Under the pieces are notes generated by a model. It saw nothing but the letters and a program-made list of their open reading frames with translations, ran no database searches and was not told the DNA's origin. Made by a program: the position numbers and the translations under genes. Positions 1 through 8,010 of a stretch of DNA of 64,000 nucleotides are shown piece after piece. Source of the stretch: DASXRA01 sp036502575 (GTDB lineage: Bacteria > Actinomycetota > Actinomycetes > Mycobacteriales > Jatrophihabitantaceae); assembly GCA_036502575.1 (NCBI GenBank), contig DASXYL010000055.1:10842-74841 (forward strand), written 5' to 3'. Every line of letters begins with the position of its first letter. Position 1 is the first letter of the stretch.

Positions 1-1
1 G

Positions 2-622
2 GCCGTCATCGGATGTGCAGCTGTGCTGTACGTCGCGCTGCGTTACCTGGAGGCCAGCGGAATCCGGCAGCGAGTGCACGACGTGTCAGAGGACCGCATG
101 TTCGCCCTCGAACTGCGGATCAACCTCGCCATCCTGTTCGCGCTGGCGGCGCTGGCTGTACGCACGCACGTCTCGATCATGCTGGCCGGCTTCTCGTTCG
201 GGCTCGCCCTGGCCGCGGTCGGGCCGCCGCGCCGGCTGGCCCACCAGCTCTTCGCGGTCACCGACGGGTTGTTCGGACCGCTGTTCTTCGTGTGGCTCGG
301 CGCGTCGCTGGACCTGCGCGACCTGGGCGAACATCCGTCGTTCATCGCGCTGGGCGGGCTGCTCGGGGTCGGCGCGATCGCCGCCCACGCGGTGATGCGG
401 CTGACCGGCCAGCCGGTGCCACTCGGCGCGCTGGGCGCAGCGCAGCTCGGCGTGCCGGTCGCCGCCGCCACCGTCGGCACGCAGCTGCACCTGCTGCGGC
501 CGGGTGAGGCGAGCGCGCTGATCCTCGGAGCACTCGTTACGGTCGCCGTGGCCGTGACCTGTGGGGGCCTCACCGCCCGAGCGGGGCTGGTCGCCGAATC
601 CAGCGAAGAAGGCCAGCGATGA
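2..622 (+). CDS. Cation/proton antiporter, C-terminal part (5' end outside window)
   Basis: Open from the window edge, so the N-terminus is missing; 206 codons are visible. The protein is built of hydrophobic segments separated by short charged loops (for example FGPLFFVWLGASLDL and the Gly/Ala-rich stretches after it), as in the membrane domain of the Na+/H+ exchanger (CPA) superfamily, whose members swap Na+ or K+ for H+ across the plasma membrane. The end is a short hydrophilic tail (AESSEEGQR) with no TrkA-N domain. The stop overlaps the next start (ATGA), so it is probably translationally coupled to the hydrolase. Family assignment rests on hydrophobic pattern and the half that is visible; substrate ion unknown. 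Confidence 0.7.
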   Translation, partial: AVIGCAAVLYVALRYLEASGIRQRVHDVSEDRMFALELRINLAILFALAALAVRTHVSIMLAGFSFGLALAAVGPPRRLAHQLFAVTDGLFGPLFFVWLGASLDLRDLGEHPSFIALGGLLGVGAIAAHAVMRLTGQPVPLGALGAAQLGVPVAAATVGTQLHLLRPGEASALILGALVTVAVAVTCGGLTARAGLVAESSEEGQR

Positions 623-1386
623 CGCGATTCACCGATGGTTCCGGCGTACGCGTCGCTTACGACGTGGCCGGTGCGGGCGACCCGCCGCTGGTGTTCGTCC
701 ACGGATGGAGCTGCGACCGGTCCTACTTCGAGCCGCAGTTCCGCCACTTCGCTGCTCACCACACCGTCGCCGCTCTGGACCTGCGCGGGCACGGCGCCAG
801 CGACGCTCCGCCGCCGGACCAATTCCGGTATGACACCGACGCCTTCGCCGATGACGTCCTCGCCGTCGCCGCCGACGCCGGGCTGCACCCTCCGATCGTC
901 GTCGGGCACAGCCTCGGTGCGCTGGTGGCGCTGACCTGCGCCGGCCGCCCGGACGCGGTGCGCGCCGCCGTCCTGGTCGATCCGGCACCCATCCTCGAGG
1001 GTCGCGGCAAGGCGTTCTTCGCCCGATCCGTCCCGGCTGTCGCGACCGACGAGGACGGTTCGTGGCGCGCCGCGTTCGCCGCCCGGCTGTTCGGGCCGGA
1101 CGACACCGCCCGGCGCGAGGAGACGATCGCCGGCGTCAAAACCACGCCGCTGCCGATCGCGGCGGCGGCATGGCAGGCCATCGCCGACTTCGACGGTGCC
1201 GCCGGGCTGCCCCGGGTGCAGGTGCCGGTGCTGCTCATCAGCGCCGGCGAGCCCGAGCCGGGCGTCGCCGACCTACTGCCGAACCTCACGCTGGGCCGGA
1301 CCGTCGGCGCCGGGCACTTCATCCAGCTCGAAGTACCCGATCAGGTCGACGCGATGATCGAGCGGTTTCTCGCGATCACATCTTGA
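619..1386 (+). CDS. Alpha/beta hydrolase
   Basis: A 255-aa soluble alpha/beta-hydrolase. Seen: oxyanion-side motif FVHGWSCDRSYF near residue 27, nucleophile elbow VVGHSLGALVAL (Ser about residue 97), and C-terminal catalytic His in GAGHFIQLEVP. The start overlaps the antiporter stop by 4 nt (ATGA). The fold class covers esterases, epoxide hydrolases, dehalogenases and haloperoxidase-like enzymes; the sequence does not decide the substrate. Its 3' end overlaps the convergent VOC gene by 11 bp. Confidence 0.85.
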   Translation: MTRFTDGSGVRVAYDVAGAGDPPLVFVHGWSCDRSYFEPQFRHFAAHHTVAALDLRGHGASDAPPPDQFRYDTDAFADDVLAVAADAGLHPPIVVGHSLGALVALTCAGRPDAVRAAVLVDPAPILEGRGKAFFARSVPAVATDEDGSWRAAFAARLFGPDDTARREETIAGVKTTPLPIAAAAWQAIADFDGAAGLPRVQVPVLLISAGEPEPGVADLLPNLTLGRTVGAGHFIQLEVPDQVDAMIERFLAITS

Positions 1387-1744
1387 GCACGGACAGGATG
1401 TTCCCGGCCGGATCCTTGAACCACGCGATGTCCGGGCCGTTGCCGCGCATCACGCCCTTGTCGTCCTGATCGAACCCCTCGTAGCGCTCGAACGTGACAC
1501 CGCGGCCGGTCAGCTCGTCGACGGCGGCATCGATGTCATCGACCGGGAAGTTGAGGATCGTGTACTCCGCGGGCACATGACCGGGCTTGGGGTACGCGAG
1601 CGTGTCCCGGTCCCCCGCGAGGTGCAGGGTGAGCAACCCGTTCTGCTCGGACACCTTCAATCCCAACGTCTCGCCGTAGAACTTCTTGGCCACCTCGAGG
1701 TCGTCGACCGCGAAGCCGCTGAACGCTTTGCTGTTCTCGAACAT
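1376..1744 (-). CDS. VOC (glyoxalase/bleomycin-resistance) family protein
   Basis: A 122-aa single-chain VOC protein. The paired beta-alpha-beta-beta-beta units are visible: FSGFAVDDLEVAKKFYGETL at the start and the C-terminal IAWFKDPAGNILSVL, a typical metal-ligand strand of the family. These proteins act as dimers in isomerase, dioxygenase or resistance roles; the substrate is not evident. The ATG is preceded by AAGGGAG. It is divergent from the SRPBCC-ArsR operon, and the two 20-bp palindromes between them suggest control by that ArsR protein. Confidence 0.8.
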   Translation of the reverse strand: MFENSKAFSGFAVDDLEVAKKFYGETLGLKVSEQNGLLTLHLAGDRDTLAYPKPGHVPAEYTILNFPVDDIDAAVDELTGRGVTFERYEGFDQDDKGVMRGNGPDIAWFKDPAGNILSVLKM

Positions 1745-1796
1745 GACGCTCCCTTCTGGTCAGCTCATGCCTAGCACGCGGGGACAACAGAGTCAC

Positions 1797-1849
1797 GTGC
1801 AACCGATAGCTTGCACTTCCAGGATCAACGTGCAACTCTGTAGTTGCAC
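1797..1849. promoter_or_regulatory. Two 20-bp inverted repeats: probable ArsR operators
   Basis: Second copy at 1830-1849 is a perfect 8-bp-arm palindrome, GTGCAACT-CTGT-AGTTGCAC. First copy at 1797-1816 has arms GTGCAA and TTGCAC with the same overall length of 20. Their starts are 33 bp apart, about three helical turns, so a dimer at each could sit on the same face. They lie in the divergent promoter between the VOC gene and the SRPBCC-ArsR operon. Dyad size and place fit an autoregulating ArsR dimer; binding is inferred. Confidence 0.6.
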
Positions 1850-1875
1850 ATCTGACTACGTGAAGGGACGATCCA

Positions 1876-2310
1876 ATGGAAGACCGAATCGAGCAGCAGA
1901 TCACGATCAACGCTTCCCTGGACCGCGTGTGGCAGCTCGTCAGCGAGCCGGGCTGGTGGGTGCCGTCCACCGGCGTGGCGCCGATCGACCACACGCCCGG
2001 GCACCAGGTAGTCCGCGAATCCGAGAAGTGGGGACGGTTCCCGATCGAGGTCATCCGGGCCGAGCCGCAAACCTACGTGGCGTTCCGGTGGGCGAGCCAG
2101 TTCCCGGGCGAGGAGCTCAGGGCCGGCAACGCGACCCTCGTCGAGTTCGCGATCACACCGATCGGCGACGCCGTCCAGGTCACCATGACCGAGAGCGGTT
2201 TCACCGAGCTGGACGCACCCGACTCCGTTCGCGAGGAGGCGTGGAAGAGCAACACCGGCGGCTGGTCCGAGGAGCTCGCCGGCCTGCGGGAGCGCGCCGA
2301 ATCGGCATGA
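1876..2310 (+). CDS. SRPBCC / AHSA1-like ligand-binding protein
   Basis: A 144-aa START/Bet v1-like domain: N-terminal strand IEQQITINASLDRVWQLVSE, a central strand set containing TYVAFRWAS, VEFAITPIGDAVQVTMTE, and a long C-terminal helix ending NTGGWSEELAGLRERAES. Such domains bind hydrophobic ligands or act as co-chaperone-like modules. The gene has a GAAGGGA ribosome site and its stop overlaps the ArsR start by 4 nt. AHSA1-ArsR pairs are common in actinobacteria, where the ArsR partner regulates the pair; the ligand is unknown. Confidence 0.8.
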   Translation: MEDRIEQQITINASLDRVWQLVSEPGWWVPSTGVAPIDHTPGHQVVRESEKWGRFPIEVIRAEPQTYVAFRWASQFPGEELRAGNATLVEFAITPIGDAVQVTMTESGFTELDAPDSVREEAWKSNTGGWSEELAGLRERAESA

Positions 2311-2615
2311 ACGTCGATCACGTCTTCACCGCGCTGGCCGATCCGACCCGGCGTCAATTGTTCGAGGCGCTCGGGCGACGGCCGGCGTGCAGCGCGACGA
2401 CGCTCGCGAGCGAGGTGCCCGTGTCGCGGCAGGCCGTGGTCAAGCACCTGGGGGTGCTGCGCGAGTCGCAGCTGGTCGCGAGCCATCGTGCCGGCAAGGA
2501 GGTGCTGTTCAGCGTCCGTCCCGATGAGCTGATGGCGGCAGCATCCTGGATGACTGAGCTCGCGACGACGTGGCAACGACGCCTGCAGCTCCTCAAGCAG
2601 GCAGCCGAACGCTAG
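2307..2615 (+). CDS. ArsR-family HTH regulator
   Basis: A 102-aa winged-helix protein. Seen: HVFTALADPTRRQLFEAL as the opening helices, recognition helix region VPVSRQAVVKHLGVLRES, wing GKEVLFSVRPDEL. No cysteine pair typical of the metal-sensing ArsR/SmtB site is present at the recognition helix, so it is more likely a non-metal member. ATG at 2307 is chosen because it overlaps the upstream stop (ATGA). The palindromes at 1797-1849 are its likely targets. Confidence 0.85.
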   Translation: MNVDHVFTALADPTRRQLFEALGRRPACSATTLASEVPVSRQAVVKHLGVLRESQLVASHRAGKEVLFSVRPDELMAAASWMTELATTWQRRLQLLKQAAER

Positions 2616-2636
2616 CCCGGATCTTCAGAGGAGACG

Positions 2637-3158
2637 ATGGAGCCTCTCACGCGGGCTTCCCGGTTCGGCGCCATGACGGGCGCCAGGACGGCCGCGACGG
2701 TAGCCGCGCTGATCGCAACGCTCGGGCTCGCCGTCGCGTCCTGGATGGTCGCGGCGTGGCAGATGACCGGGATGGACATGGGGGTAGCCACCAAGCTCGG
2801 TTCGTTCAGGTTCTTCACCGCGCTGTGGGTGTCGATGATGGCGGCGATGATGCTGCCGGGTGCAGTCCCCGCCGTGTTGAGACGCGTTCACGTCGACAGT
2901 CGTGCGCGGGTCGTGCCGCTGTTTGTCGGGTCCTACCTCGCCACCTGGGTACTCGTGGGCGTCGCGGTATTTGCGGTGTACCGGCCGCACGGGTCTGCCG
3001 CCGCCGCAGCGATTGTGATCGCCGTCGTCCTCCTCGCCCAGAAGGTCCTGCCCCCGAGAGCCACCGTCGACGTGCCACTGGCTCTGGCGATCCTCGGGCT
3101 CGGAATCTGGATCGTCACCGCGCCCGCGTCGGTTCCCGGACTCATGCCATCGATGTGA
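2637..3158 (+). CDS. DUF2182-like integral membrane protein
   Basis: A 173-aa protein with about four to five hydrophobic segments. Seen: a Met-rich first periplasmic part (AWQMTGMDMG) followed by ALWVSMMAAMMLPGAVPAV, the W..M..AMM.P signature of DUF2182, which has been proposed to bind metal in the membrane. A strong AGGAGA site precedes ATG. It sits 11 nt before the DUF899 gene with the same strand and a GAAGGAG site between them, so the two are probably cotranscribed with the ArsR operon. Function unknown beyond the domain. Confidence 0.7.
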   Translation: MEPLTRASRFGAMTGARTAATVAALIATLGLAVASWMVAAWQMTGMDMGVATKLGSFRFFTALWVSMMAAMMLPGAVPAVLRRVHVDSRARVVPLFVGSYLATWVLVGVAVFAVYRPHGSAAAAAIVIAVVLLAQKVLPPRATVDVPLALAILGLGIWIVTAPASVPGLMPSM

Positions 3159-3169
3159 AGGAGACGAGC

Positions 3170-3955
3170 ATGACCAGTCACAAGATCGGAACACGAGAAG
3201 AGTGGCTCGCGGCCCGGCTGGAGTTGCTCGAGGCCGAGAAGGAGCTGACGCGGCGTGGCGACGAACTGGCCCGGCAGCGGCGGGAGCTCCCGTGGGTCCG
3301 CGTCGACAAGGACTACCGCTTCGACACCGACGAGGGCACGGCGTCACTCGCCGATCTATTCAGAGGACGCTCGCAATTGCTCGTCTATCACTTCATGTTC
3401 GGGCCCGACTACACGGCCGGCTGCCCCGCCTGCTCAGCGATTGCGGACGGCTTCAACGGGTTCGTCGCACACCTGGCCAACCATGACGTGATGCTCTGGG
3501 CGGTGTCGCGCGCACCGCTGGCGAAGCTGCAGGCGTACGAGCAGCGGATGGGCTGGACCTTTCCCTGGGCCTCGTCGTACGGCAGCGACTTCAACCCCGA
3601 CTTCCACCTCGCCTCCAGCGAAGAACAGCGGCGTTCGGGGGTCGGCGAGTACAACTTCCGCCCGTTCGACCTGCACGCGGCTGTGCCGGCCGACTACGAG
3701 AGGCCGTTCGCCGAGTGGGCAGCGACGACTGGAACGGACTGGGCGACCTATACGCAGGAGTCTCCCGGGATGAGCGCGTTCACGCTCGACGATGGCGTCG
3801 TCTACCACACCTACTCGGCCTACGCGCGTGGGCTCGACGGCCTCTGGGGCATGTACCAGTGGCTCGACCGGGCACCGCGAGGGCGCAACGAGGAACGTTC
3901 GCCCGACGATCCGCTCAACTTCTTCCGTCGCCACGACGAGTACGACAGCCAGTGA
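3170..3955 (+). CDS. DUF899 thioredoxin-like family protein
   Basis: A 261-aa protein of the DUF899 group. Seen: N-terminal helix REEWLAARLELLEAEKELTR, the conserved PWVRVDKDYRFDT, a thioredoxin-fold start FRGRSQLLVYHFMFGP, and a CxxC pair in AGCPACSAIADGF, then C-terminal DPLNFFRRHDEY. Proteins of this family are predicted dithiol-disulphide isomerase-like; catalysis has not been shown for most. ATG at 3170 is preceded by GAAGGAGACGAG. Probably in one transcript with the DUF2182 gene. Confidence 0.8.
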   Translation: MTSHKIGTREEWLAARLELLEAEKELTRRGDELARQRRELPWVRVDKDYRFDTDEGTASLADLFRGRSQLLVYHFMFGPDYTAGCPACSAIADGFNGFVAHLANHDVMLWAVSRAPLAKLQAYEQRMGWTFPWASSYGSDFNPDFHLASSEEQRRSGVGEYNFRPFDLHAAVPADYERPFAEWAATTGTDWATYTQESPGMSAFTLDDGVVYHTYSAYARGLDGLWGMYQWLDRAPRGRNEERSPDDPLNFFRRHDEYDSQ

Positions 3956-4025
3956 CCGGAGCCCTGGACACGCGTGGAGCAGCCCCGTACGGCTCGGATG
4001 ACGTCGGGACGACGCTACGGCGGGC

Positions 4026-4031
4026 TATCGT
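4026..4031 (+). promoter_or_regulatory. -10 box of a leaderless promoter (methyltransferase)
   Basis: TATCGT ends 6 nt before the GTG at 4038 with no Shine-Dalgarno between. Transcription would start at or next to the start codon. Confidence 0.5.
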
Positions 4032-4037
4032 CGCGGC

Positions 4038-4712
4038 GTGACCGGCATCGACCCTGACGAGCACGCCCGCAAACTTGCCGCCGAGTCGCTCGCCGACGAC
4101 GACCCGACCGCCTGGTTCGAGCGGCTGTACTCCCAAGCCCGCGACGGCGCTGCCGTCGTGCCGTGGGACGTCGCCGAGCCGCAGTACGTGCTCGTGGAGT
4201 GGGCGAGCGCCCGGCCGCTCGACGGCACCGGCAAGCGGGCCCTCGTCGTGGGCGCCGGGCTCGGCCGGGACGCGGAGTTCGTCGCCGGATTCGGGTTCGA
4301 CACCACGGCGTTCGACATCTCGCCGTCCGCCGTCGACGACGCCCGCAAACGCCACGCCGGATCGGCGGTGCATTACCGGCAGGCCGACCTGCTCGATCCG
4401 CCCGCGGAGTGGACGCACGCGTTTGATTTCGTGGTCGAGAGCCTCACCGTGCAGGCGTTGCCCGACCCACCGCGACGGCAGGCCATCGCGCAGGTGCCGC
4501 GCCTGATGGCCCCGGGCGGCACCCTGCTGGTGGCGGCCGCCGGCCGCGACTCCGACGCGCCGCCCGAGCCGGGACCGCCGTGGCCGCTGGTGCGCGCCGA
4601 GGTCGAGGCCTTCGCGAGCGACGGCGTGGAGCCGGTGCTGATCGAGGAGCTGCGCAACCCCGGCCCACCGCCGAGCCTGCGCTGGCGGGCCGAGTTCCGC
4701 CGGCCCTCCTGA
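4038..4712 (+). CDS. Class I SAM-dependent methyltransferase
   Basis: A 224-aa protein. Seen: SAM-binding motif I RALVVGAGLGRDAEFVAGFG near residue 69, the acidic residue after strand 2 in TTAFDISPSAV, motif for strand 4 FDFVVESLTVQALP, and post-motif LMAPGGTLLVAA. The N-terminal WFERLYSQARDG and VPWDVAEPQ resemble thiopurine/TehB-like methyltransferases, but the acceptor substrate cannot be told. GTG at 4038 is supported by the leaderless -10 box just upstream. Confidence 0.85.
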   Translation: MTGIDPDEHARKLAAESLADDDPTAWFERLYSQARDGAAVVPWDVAEPQYVLVEWASARPLDGTGKRALVVGAGLGRDAEFVAGFGFDTTAFDISPSAVDDARKRHAGSAVHYRQADLLDPPAEWTHAFDFVVESLTVQALPDPPRRQAIAQVPRLMAPGGTLLVAAAGRDSDAPPEPGPPWPLVRAEVEAFASDGVEPVLIEELRNPGPPPSLRWRAEFRRPS

Positions 4713-4744
4713 GAACTGTCGGCCCGCTGATGCATGATGCCCGC

Positions 4745-5239
4745 ATGCCGGTGCAGGTGGCGATCGAACCGTGGACGGACGACGACCTGCCGATCCTCCA
4801 GCAGAGCAACACTCCGGCGATGATGGCGCATCTCGGCGGGCCGCAGAGCGAGGAGAAGGTGCTCGACCGGCAGCGGCGCTATGTCGAGGGCAACGACATG
4901 TTCCGCATCGTGCTGCTGCCCGAAGGCGAGGCGGTCGGCAGCACCGGGTACTGGGAGAAGGACTGGCAGGGCGAGCAGGTGTACGAGACCGGCTGGGCCG
5001 TCCTGCCCGAGTACCAGGGCCGCGGTATCGCAGCGGCGGCGGTCCGGATGGTGGCCGCGCGGGCGGCCGTCGAGGGCAACCGGCGGTACCTGCACGCGTA
5101 TCCGTCCGTCGAGAACGGGCCGTCGAACGGCGTGTGCCGCAAGGTCGGCTTCAAGCTTCTGGGCGAGTACGAGCTCGAGTACCCGCCCGGGCACCAGATC
5201 CGCTGCAACGACTGGCGTCTGGACCTCAACGACCAGTGA
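4745..5239 (+). CDS. GNAT-family N-acetyltransferase
   Basis: A 164-aa GNAT. Seen: beta-strand start VQVAIEPWTDDDLPIL, acetyl-CoA pyrophosphate loop EYQGRGIAAAAVRMVAARA, and C-terminal YPSVENGPSNGVCRKVGFKL, the common N..S..v..K.GF ending. Another ATG lies at 4730; 4745 is preferred because homologous GNATs begin just before this strand and the hexamer CATGAT lies 6 nt upstream, the spacing used by leaderless genes here. It converges on the glycosyltransferase with a 14-bp overlap. Substrate unknown. Confidence 0.8.
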   Translation: MPVQVAIEPWTDDDLPILQQSNTPAMMAHLGGPQSEEKVLDRQRRYVEGNDMFRIVLLPEGEAVGSTGYWEKDWQGEQVYETGWAVLPEYQGRGIAAAAVRMVAARAAVEGNRRYLHAYPSVENGPSNGVCRKVGFKLLGEYELEYPPGHQIRCNDWRLDLNDQ

Positions 5240-6377
5240 GCGCGGTGAGCAGGTCAGCGATCAGGGGCGTCGACTGCATCTCCGCGGCCACCCGTCGCGC
5301 CGCCTGCTCGTAGGCCGGCTGGACGAGCACCGTCTCGATCGCCGCCCGGATCTGCGGGGCGTGCTGTGCTCCGATGCGGTCGCTCGCCGCCGCACCCGAA
5401 CCGGGCTCCACCACGACGCCCGCACCGGCGGCCGCCACGCAGCGCGCGTTCGCCGGCTGGTCGGCGAACAACGGCACCACGACGAGCGGCACGCCGACCG
5501 ACAGCGTCCCGAACGTCGTACCGGAGCCGCCGTGACAAACCACCGCGCTCGCCTGGGCCAGGACGTCGCCCTGCGGCACCCACGGTTCTACGTGGACGTT
5601 GCCCGGGATCTCGCCCAGCTCGGCAACATCCATCGCGCGTCCGACCGTGAGTAGCACGCGCACCGGCAGCTCAGCGACAGCGGCCAGTGCGGTCCGGGCG
5701 GCGATCGCGCCGATGGGCAGTCCGCCGGCGATGCTGCCGAAGGTCACGTACAGCAGGGGCGCGTCGTCCCCGTCCCACCAGTCGGGCAACGGTGCAGTCG
5801 CCGCCGGCACCTCTTCCCGGTAGCGGCGGGTCGTCGGGTACGGAGACGGGTCCACCGACGTTGGAAACCGCGACAGGTAGGGCGACGCCTCGATGCGGTC
5901 GACGATGCCGTCGGCGTAGGGCTCGAGGACCGGCGCGGCCAGCCGCAGTGATCCGTCCTCTATCTCGGCGAGCGAGATCGCCACCTGGGCGTGCGGGATG
6001 TCGTGCCGGTCCGCGGCGATCGCCGACGCGTACTCGGCCGGCTCGTGCAGCACGAGATCCGGGCGCCAGCCCCGGCAGGCGGCGTCGGCCGCCGGCAACA
6101 TCGCCGCGGTGTCGAGGCGGCCGAAGATCTCGCGGTTGACCAGGACGGCAGCCTCTCCGGGCGGCGCGGACGGCATCCGCGACCACATGGCATCCAGCTC
6201 GTCGCCGGGCGGATCCTCGCCGATCCGGAACGGGTGGCCGCTGTCGCGCACCGTCGTCTCCAGGCCGGGCGGCACCACGAACAGCACCTCGTCGCCACGC
6301 TCGGCCACCGCATCGGCGAACGGGACGAGCGGGTTGTAGTGGCCGGCGCCGTGCGTCGAAGCGAGCAGAATGCGCAC
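5226..6377 (-). CDS. Glycosyltransferase, UGT/MGT (GT1) type
   Basis: A 383-aa GT-B fold enzyme. Seen: N-terminal VRILLASTHGAGHYNPLVPF (acceptor domain loop), and C-terminal donor-binding VVCHGGSGTTFGTLSVGVPL followed by VPLFADQPANARCVAAAG, the hallmark of UDP- or dTDP-sugar transferases acting on lipids, antibiotics or polyketides. The frame is open 15 codons further, but the GTG at 6377 puts the first strand at the true N-terminus. No aglycone biosynthesis genes are adjacent, so a detoxification or lipid-decoration role is possible. Confidence 0.85.
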   Translation of the reverse strand: MRILLASTHGAGHYNPLVPFADAVAERGDEVLFVVPPGLETTVRDSGHPFRIGEDPPGDELDAMWSRMPSAPPGEAAVLVNREIFGRLDTAAMLPAADAACRGWRPDLVLHEPAEYASAIAADRHDIPHAQVAISLAEIEDGSLRLAAPVLEPYADGIVDRIEASPYLSRFPTSVDPSPYPTTRRYREEVPAATAPLPDWWDGDDAPLLYVTFGSIAGGLPIGAIAARTALAAVAELPVRVLLTVGRAMDVAELGEIPGNVHVEPWVPQGDVLAQASAVVCHGGSGTTFGTLSVGVPLVVVPLFADQPANARCVAAAGAGVVVEPGSGAAASDRIGAQHAPQIRAAIETVLVQPAYEQAARRVAAEMQSTPLIADLLTALTGR

Positions 6378-6435
6378 GGCGCCCAGCGTATTCGCCGCGG
6401 GCAGCCCGGCGGTGCGGGCCACCCACCGTCATCGG

Positions 6436-7203
6436 TCAGGCGAAGAACGCGTCGTCGCCGGGCAGATCGCTGTGCAGCTCGAGCAGGTCGGTGATCTTGT
6501 CGCCGAGGAACGTGAACAGGATCGATCCGCGACTCACCCGCACGGCACCGTCACGGGTGGCGGTCATCTGGTGCACCGCAGTGACGTGGCCCTGCCGGTC
6601 GCCGTGCGTCTCGAGCAGATCGGCGCGGAAGCTGCCCCCGGTCAGCTCGGCGAGCTTGCCGTAGTACGCGAGCACCGCGTCGATGCCCTTGTACGCACCG
6701 GCGAGCTGGCTGCTGCCGGGCACGTGCTGCACGACGTCACGCGCCATGAGCGAGCGCAGCGTGTCCAGGTCGCCGGTGTTGAACGCCGCGTAGCCCCGGC
6801 GCACGGCGGCCATCTGCGCGTCCTCGGCGGGCTCCAGACCCACACCCTTGCGGGCGTACCGCGTGGCGTCCGGCGAGTAGTCGAGCACCTCGCACGCCTT
6901 GTCGCCCTCGACCCACGCGTCGTGGCCGGCCGGAACGTCGAACATGTCCCCGGCGCCGACCGTCTGTTCCGTCCCGTCGTCCATCCGGATCCGCATGGAC
7001 CCGGAGAGCACGTAGCCGAGATGGCGGGTCTGGCACGAGTCCGTGCCGGCGATCGGCTTGATGTCGTTCGACCACCGCCAGCCCGGCTCGAACACCGCCC
7101 GCATCAGCGTCATGCCACCTGCACTGCCGACCATCGCGTGCCCATGTGCGGCGAACGGACGGCGCTCACCGTTTCGTTCCAGGTTGCTCACTCGCGTGTC
7201 CAT
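6436..7203 (-). CDS. Cupin plus SnoaL-like (NTF2 fold) fusion protein
   Basis: A 255-aa two-domain protein. Residues about 20-110 form a cupin barrel (CQTRHLGYVLSGSMRIRMDD, then GDMFDVPAGHDAWVEGD). Residues about 135-250 form an NTF2/SnoaL fold (RRGYAAFNTGDLDTLRSLMA, VVQHVPGSSQLAGAYKG). Cupin-SnoaL fusions are seen in actinobacteria but lack a defined reaction. ATG at 7203 is chosen because sequence upstream in frame loses domain character. A 13-bp dyad (GTCCA-TCG-TGGAC, 7198-7210) spans the start codon. Confidence 0.75.
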   Translation of the reverse strand: MDTRVSNLERNGERRPFAAHGHAMVGSAGGMTLMRAVFEPGWRWSNDIKPIAGTDSCQTRHLGYVLSGSMRIRMDDGTEQTVGAGDMFDVPAGHDAWVEGDKACEVLDYSPDATRYARKGVGLEPAEDAQMAAVRRGYAAFNTGDLDTLRSLMARDVVQHVPGSSQLAGAYKGIDAVLAYYGKLAELTGGSFRADLLETHGDRQGHVTAVHQMTATRDGAVRVSRGSILFTFLGDKITDLLELHSDLPGDDAFFA

Positions 7204-7413
7204 CGTGGACCACCCCCACCGGACGGGCCGGCCGCCAGACCGCGTCCGGCTACCTTGCGAGCGTCGCACCCTGCCGCCCCAGGGCCAATGGATGAATCGG
7301 GCGGCCTTCCGCGCATAGGGCCCAACCGAGCGCTTCGCGGCTCCGGTGCAGGAACGCGCGCTCGGTTTCGTCCGCCGCGCCGGTAGCGTCACGGGCCGGC
7401 GAAGGGAACACCA

Positions 7414-7920
7414 GTGACCACCGAACGGATCGGCCCACCCTCGATCGCGGACGAGCGCGAGATGCTGCGCTCGTTCCTCGACTACCACCGCGCGACGCTC
7501 GCCTGGAAGTGCGACGGACTCAGCGACGAGGAGCTGCGCCGCCAGTCGATGCCGCCGTCGACGTTGTCGCTGCTCGGCCTGGTGCGGCACCTGGCCGAGG
7601 TCGAACGCACGTGGTTCCGCCGGGTGATCAACGCCGAGGACATCCCGCTCGTCTTCTCGGATACCGGCGATTTCCAGGTCGCGTACGACGCGACCGGATC
7701 CAGCCGGACGGAGGCATTCGCGGCGTGGCAGGCCGAGGTCGAGCACTCACGCCGCATCGAGCGCGAGGCCGAGTCGCTCGACGTGACCGGCCATCAGCGG
7801 TCCTGGGACGAGGAGGTGTCGCTGCGCCTGGTGATGCTGCACATGATCCACGAGTACGCCCGGCACAACGGCCACGCCGACCTCATCCGGGAAGGCATCG
7901 ACGGAACCGTCGGCGCCTAG
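7414..7920 (+). CDS. DinB / DUF664 family protein
   Basis: A 168-aa four-helix-bundle protein. Seen: LGLVRHLAEVERTWFRRVI with the first metal-binding His, and VMLHMIHEYARHNGHADLI with the second His cluster, then REGIDGTVG. DinB-fold proteins bind a divalent metal and several are thiol (mycothiol or bacillithiol) transferases; the exact reaction is not shown. GTG at 7414 follows GAAGGGA; a TAGCGT box at 7384 fits a promoter with a short leader. Confidence 0.85.
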   Translation: MTTERIGPPSIADEREMLRSFLDYHRATLAWKCDGLSDEELRRQSMPPSTLSLLGLVRHLAEVERTWFRRVINAEDIPLVFSDTGDFQVAYDATGSSRTEAFAAWQAEVEHSRRIEREAESLDVTGHQRSWDEEVSLRLVMLHMIHEYARHNGHADLIREGIDGTVGA

Positions 7921-7996
7921 GACGTGTGTATGCATCCCGGCGATCCTGCAATGTGATGTATTTCTATCGATCGGATCGTAAAAGCAGGAATTGAGC

Positions 7997-8002
7997 TACG
8001 CT
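7997..8002 (+). promoter_or_regulatory. -10 box of a leaderless promoter (arylsulfotransferase-like)
   Basis: TACGCT ends 8 nt before GTG 8011. The upstream 80 bp (7921-7996) is unusually AT-rich for this window. Confidence 0.45.
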
Positions 8003-8010
8003 GACGAACC

